From Bimastos eiseni (taxonomy: Eukaryota; Annelida; Clitellata; Crassiclitellata; Lumbricidae), in the NCBI GenBank assembly GCA_959347315.1, contig OY365809.1:434001-498000 (forward strand): DNA of 64,000 bases, in the 5' to 3' direction. The notes under the pieces were generated by a model. The model made no database searches and was not told where the DNA came from. It saw only the letters and a list, made by a program, of their open reading frames with translations. Below, one piece after another: positions 60,351 through 64,000 of this stretch. Positions within the stretch are counted from its first letter, which is position 1. Each line of letters opens with the position of its first letter. A program made the position numbers and the translations under genes.

Positions 60351-61109
60351 CGGACAACTCCCCCCCGACATCTCCCCTGGACATTTCCCCCCATAGGACA
60401 ATTCTTCCCCGGATTTTTCCCCCTTGTGATCAAAAATCGGGTTTGATGTTAAAACACAACGAACAACCTTAATTCAACGTGTCTCACTTTGATACTTAAG
60501 TCAAATGTTGAATCAAAAATAAATAGAAGAATAGTTGATCATGGAGGCGTGTACTGCTTAATTAATTGATAGTTAACTGGTGAACAGTCAACAACCTTAC
60601 TTAATCAAATGTGTCTCACTTTGATGCTTCACGTAAATATTTAACAAAGTTTCTATATTTAACCTGACTTGTGCTATATAATCTGTCATTACTCTGTAAG
60701 ATAAATAATTATTAGACGAGAAATACGAAGAGATGGAGGTGGAAACTGTAGCTAGCGTACGTGGAAAGAACGAAGTTGCATAAAACGGCTATGTTTATGC
60801 TAAACCAAAAAATTAACAAATTACGCCGTTAGCCCAGTTATGAGTGCCAACGTCGGAGAGGTGCAGTGGCAGCTTTAAGTGAATGTAAAGTAAAGGTGAA
60901 ATATGAAGATCTTTCGGCCGTTAGTTTGATTCTTTTTAAATCAAAAAGATAGTTTAAGTTAAAATAAATGTTCATTCGTTTTGCTGTCTAAATTTATTTG
61001 CACTATTGAAATAGTTTAGCTGGGGGTCACAGGGGGGAAAATCTGGAGGGGGGAGAATTGTCCTACGGGGGGAAATGTCCAGGGGGGAGATGTCGGGGGG
61101 AAATGCCCT
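60351..61109. mobile_element. Long-TIR MITE with CCCCCCGACATCTCCCC ends (about 760 bp)
   Basis: About 80 bp at each end are inverted copies. Left (60351-60431) reads CCCCCCGACATCTCCCC, GGACATTTCCCCCC, AGGACAATTC, then a TTTTTCCCCC block and TGTGA; the right end (61021-61109) mirrors these blocks in reverse complement. The interior is AT-rich and non-coding. CTCAAATG (60338-60345) and CTCAAAAG at about 61116-61123 could be a decayed 8-bp duplication if the element extends slightly beyond the listed ends. Superfamily unassigned. Confidence 0.85.
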
Positions 61110-61589
61110 AGACGCCTCAAAAGATGTCTCCCCTTGCCGTTATCGCTTCAGCTCCTTTCCAATCAACGAAACGCTTTTGTGTGTGTCTGTCTTTCTGTCT
61201 ATCTGTGTTTGTCTTTGTCTGTCTGAGTTTCCTTCTTATTCTTCTCCTTCTCACCCTCTTCTTCTTTTTCTGCTTCTTCTTTATCGAATACGATTGGATA
61301 CAGATAAAGACATGTTGAAACACATGAGCTGACCTCCTTGTTTTTGTAAACAGATTTGACCCCATTTACTGTTTGTATAAACAGCGACATGCAAACAAAG
61401 TCGACTCTCTTCTTCCTTTGCTTTTCTGCCCTCCTATCATAGGCCTATATATAAGCAGAGGTTCCTACTTCGAATGTCGCCATTCGTTACGCTATCAGAC
61501 TCTTACCTTCAACTTACGGTAAAACGTCATCCTCATCCAATCCAAAGACATGATTATCGTTCTCTTCCTCTTGTTTGCACGATTACTTA

Positions 61590-61722
61590 ATTAGTTTTAT
61601 CCATTCCATTATTCCCTCAACCACAGTTCTTTGGAGGAAGTCTACCCTCCTTACGTGGCACAACCAGTTTCTCTGTCGGCTTCTGATTGTTCCTGTCAGG
61701 GATTTTTCTTCGTCCACCATCT
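61590..61722 (-). mobile_element. Non-LTR retrotransposon ORF2 tail fragment
   Basis: The minus strand reads VDEEKSLTGTIRSRQRNWLC then HVRRVDFLQRTVVEGIMEW. This is the LINE-type motif (L-x-x-I-x-x-RRRNWIGHVLRGD-LL-x-x-VIEG-x-MEG). No reverse transcriptase core remains. Confidence 0.7.
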
Positions 61723-61902
61723 GTACACTATCTCTTCATTTGTCCTGCGATTCATCCTGCTGACTATTTCCATCATTTACCATATGATCCACACCATACT
61801 CTTCCCTTTAATTCTTCGTGACACTTTGAATCATTAATTTCGTGATCATACTAATTAAGTAACAGAATTTCTCGATTAGTTGTAGTTCCTTGACATCTGG
61901 AG

Positions 61903-62214
61903 CAGTGCTCTCTAACCTTTTTGAGACCGAGGGTCATCGCACTAATTGTTGTTGAAGATACGGGCAACCGCAACAGCAAAATCAAAGGCAACAGCCAATT
62001 TATTAAACGATTAACTGTTCTAACATTTTTTAAATGTAACAATCATAATTAATGGATTATAGAATGGATGCATAACATGTGTTCACATTTTCAAATGCTA
62101 AGCCAAGTTGCAAACGGCTAGCTATGAAACTAAGTCTGCGCGTGACTTGTCTTGAATGTATTCAATTCAATTTTACACAAATTGCAAATTCAGGTCGCGC
62201 GTTGGCCAGCACTG
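61903..62214. mobile_element. hAT-like MITE, about 312 bp
   Basis: Starts CAGTGCTCTCTAACC and ends GGCCAGCACTG. Flanks ATCTGGAG and ATCTAAGA share the first four bases and otherwise differ by transitions, so the duplication is decayed. Its right end is only 10 bp from the right copy of the 71-bp inverted repeat. Confidence 0.7.
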
Positions 62215-62224
62215 ATCTAAGACG

Positions 62225-62295
62225 TATCTATACGTATCATTGACTAAATAATTCCGCCGGATTCCGCCGGATCAGAGATCCGGAACCTCGGATTT
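62225..62295. repeat. 71-bp inverted repeat, right copy
   Basis: Reverse complement of 52344-52415: TACGTATCATTG, CTAAATAATTCCGCCGGATT, CCGCCGGATC, GAGATCCGGAAC and CGGATTTG. About five substitutions separate the copies. Confidence 0.9.
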
Positions 62296-63821
62296 GCATA
62301 TCACTATATGTTTCTGTTGTTTCCTTCGTTTGGCGATACACGTAATCATTGTCTTATTACGTTTGTCTTCATGTCTTAATCAGTTGAGAACTCATTAGCC
62401 GATCTAGTACTTTCTGTTCTTGTCTACCTGGTCGTCTATAGGAATCTTAATTCTTTCCATCAATCTTCCTCCCACCTCTGTGCCCTCTCTCCACTCATCC
62501 CTTCTTCAACTCCACAGCTACCCCAGACGGAGACTATGACGACACGACATAAATATAGGCCATAGCGTTGCATATCAATCCAGACACATTATTCAGAACT
62601 ATATATCACTTTGTGTATGTAGGACCTACGCATAAATGGTGTATCTGTGTAGGCCTATGTATTTATACGCATGTATGTAGGCCTATGTGTTTATGTGTGT
62701 AATTTTGTGTATTTGTGTTAATGTCTTTAACTCGAAAGATCTCGTGTGCCAGAGGTGCAATATGAACTAAGCCCTATCTGTTTTGGCCGACAAGATAATG
62801 CCTGGTATCCCGTGGGAGATGGATACTGGAAGGCAGTTGCAGGGAATGGCTACCGGTACACACAGGCACAAACAAGCCTACACGCAGTGAGTTTTTGGAA
62901 CAACTCCGCTACTACCCAGCCTCTGGTAGTGCCAGTCCCAAGTCCGGAGAAAGGATGAGGCCGACCCTAATAATCTTTGTCATGATGCGGTGTCGTTAAA
63001 CATCAACTAAACAACAGAATTGGTTCCGATGTCTTAAAACTAATTCGGAGAAGGAAAAACGGAGGGAATTGAATAAAATTCATCAGAGGTTAAAAGTTTA
63101 GTTTCGAAGAAATTGGATTTAGGAAATAGTCGTGAATGGAGAAGATATTTATCCATTGGATTTGATAAAGGGAAATGGGGATCCAGAGAATCGTTAAGAA
63201 GAAACTGGATTGCAGAACGAGGAAGAGTGGGACTCTAGGGAATCATACAGACCAGTAATCAGATGGAGAATATTTCTCCACGGGAGAATTTCTATACACG
63301 TGATAAATCACAATCTTGAGAACTGAATCGTATAATTGAGACTCTGTTGATATTGACAGACTATTGTTATCAGCTATATAAAGAGAGTGCAGAGCACCTG
63401 CAGAGCGAATAACTGCATCAGCCTTATAGTACGTATATTGGAGAAGACGGCAACAGGTGTTCGCAAAGGGCATTCGGAGAAAACGAGTTTACAGAGAGAT
63501 TCAAAAGCAGCCGTCAACATCAGATTTCTACGGAACGAGGAGAAAGATCTCATCGTCGAATGGAAAACAGACAATTGGAGAATTGATACGAGACAAAATT
63601 CGTGGATATATGAAGGAAGGTGTTGGAAGCGGAAAGGGTGAGGAAAGGGAGCGGAAGAGAAGATCACGAATCGGTGGGATTCGCTGGAAAGAAAACAATC
63701 AACATCGACGTCAATCAGCGTCAATCAGCGTCATTGCAAGGAATCAGACGATCCCCCAGTTGCGTTAATCATCGGAATCAGGCATTCTGTAGCGATGAGT
63801 ACGAATAGATTATCTAAGTTA
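62296..63821. other. No firm gene
   Basis: Includes an open frame at 62746-62958 (contains DNAWYPVGDGYWKAVAGNG). Together with the following CCCAAGTCCGGAGAAA and GTCGTTAAACATCAACTAAA it looks more like a dispersed retroelement 3' end than a gene. Frames at 63243-63808 are overlapping, highly basic and unsupported. Confidence 0.35.
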
Positions 63822-64000
63822 TCCTGTGTCAGCTCCTCTCAATGAGTCAGCTCCTCTCAATGGGTCAGCTCCTCTCAGTGGGTCAGCTCCTCTCAATGGG
63901 TCAGTTCCTGTCAGTGGGTCAGCTCCTCTCAATGGGTCAGCTCCTCTCAGTGGGTCAGCTCCTCTCAATGGGTCAGCTCCTCTCAGTGGGTCAGCTCCTC
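63822..64000. repeat. 18-bp minisatellite with 36-bp dimer, truncated by window end
   Basis: GTCAGCTCCTCTCAATGG repeats head to tail. The A/G at the fifteenth base alternates (CAATGG, CAGTGG), making a 36-bp higher-order unit. One monomer also has TTCCTGTC. It continues past the window. Confidence 0.95.

Overview
This is a 64 kb piece of an animal nuclear genome, most likely an invertebrate. The evidence is split genes with short exons and GT-AG introns, canonical eukaryotic tRNA genes, a zinc-finger gene with one giant terminal exon, a small-heat-shock-type gene, many hAT-like MITEs, non-LTR retrotransposon tails and very long simple-sequence arrays. I cannot name the species. A single 200-N run at 58948-59147 marks an assembly gap inside a satellite.

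Layout. From 1.2 to 11.8 kb (minus strand) lies a multi-exon C2H2 zinc-finger gene. Six exons join in consistent phase into 1651 codons, and the helical N-terminus plus giant last exon suggest the RLF/ZNF292 group. One intron holds a 1.65 kb array of a 22-bp repeat and another holds a 298-bp hAT MITE. From 12.3 to 17.6 kb is a MITE-rich interval with two divergent tRNA genes, Val(CAC) and Arg(ACG). From 18.9 to 31.3 kb (plus strand) is a 15-exon gene, open at its 5' end, for a heavily N-glycosylated secretory-type protein. Its second half resembles alpha-galactosidase/raffinose-synthase-like (GH36-type) TIM barrels. Its introns hold two more hAT MITEs and two microsatellite arrays in opposite orientation around one exon, and that exon uses a GC splice donor. 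At 32.1-32.75 kb is the tail of a Helitron. At 35.3-36.5 kb (minus) is an intronless alpha-crystallin-domain gene with extra C-terminal beta-strand repeats.

From 37 to 52 kb is gene-poor DNA with degraded LINE 3' ends, purine/pyrimidine tracts and microsatellites. From 52.9 to 59.1 kb is a 6 kb CCATCCGT satellite with an approximately 994-bp higher-order repeat. It lies between two inverted copies of a 71-bp sequence about 9.8 kb apart. The right end (59-64 kb) holds a long-TIR MITE, another LINE tail, another hAT MITE and the start of an 18/36-bp minisatellite.

The genes do not form an operon or an obvious pathway. The window's distinctive content is the GH36-like gene of uncertain family and the repeat architecture. 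I could run no searches: family assignments come from motif and architecture recognition, and exon borders from splice-site and phase reasoning.
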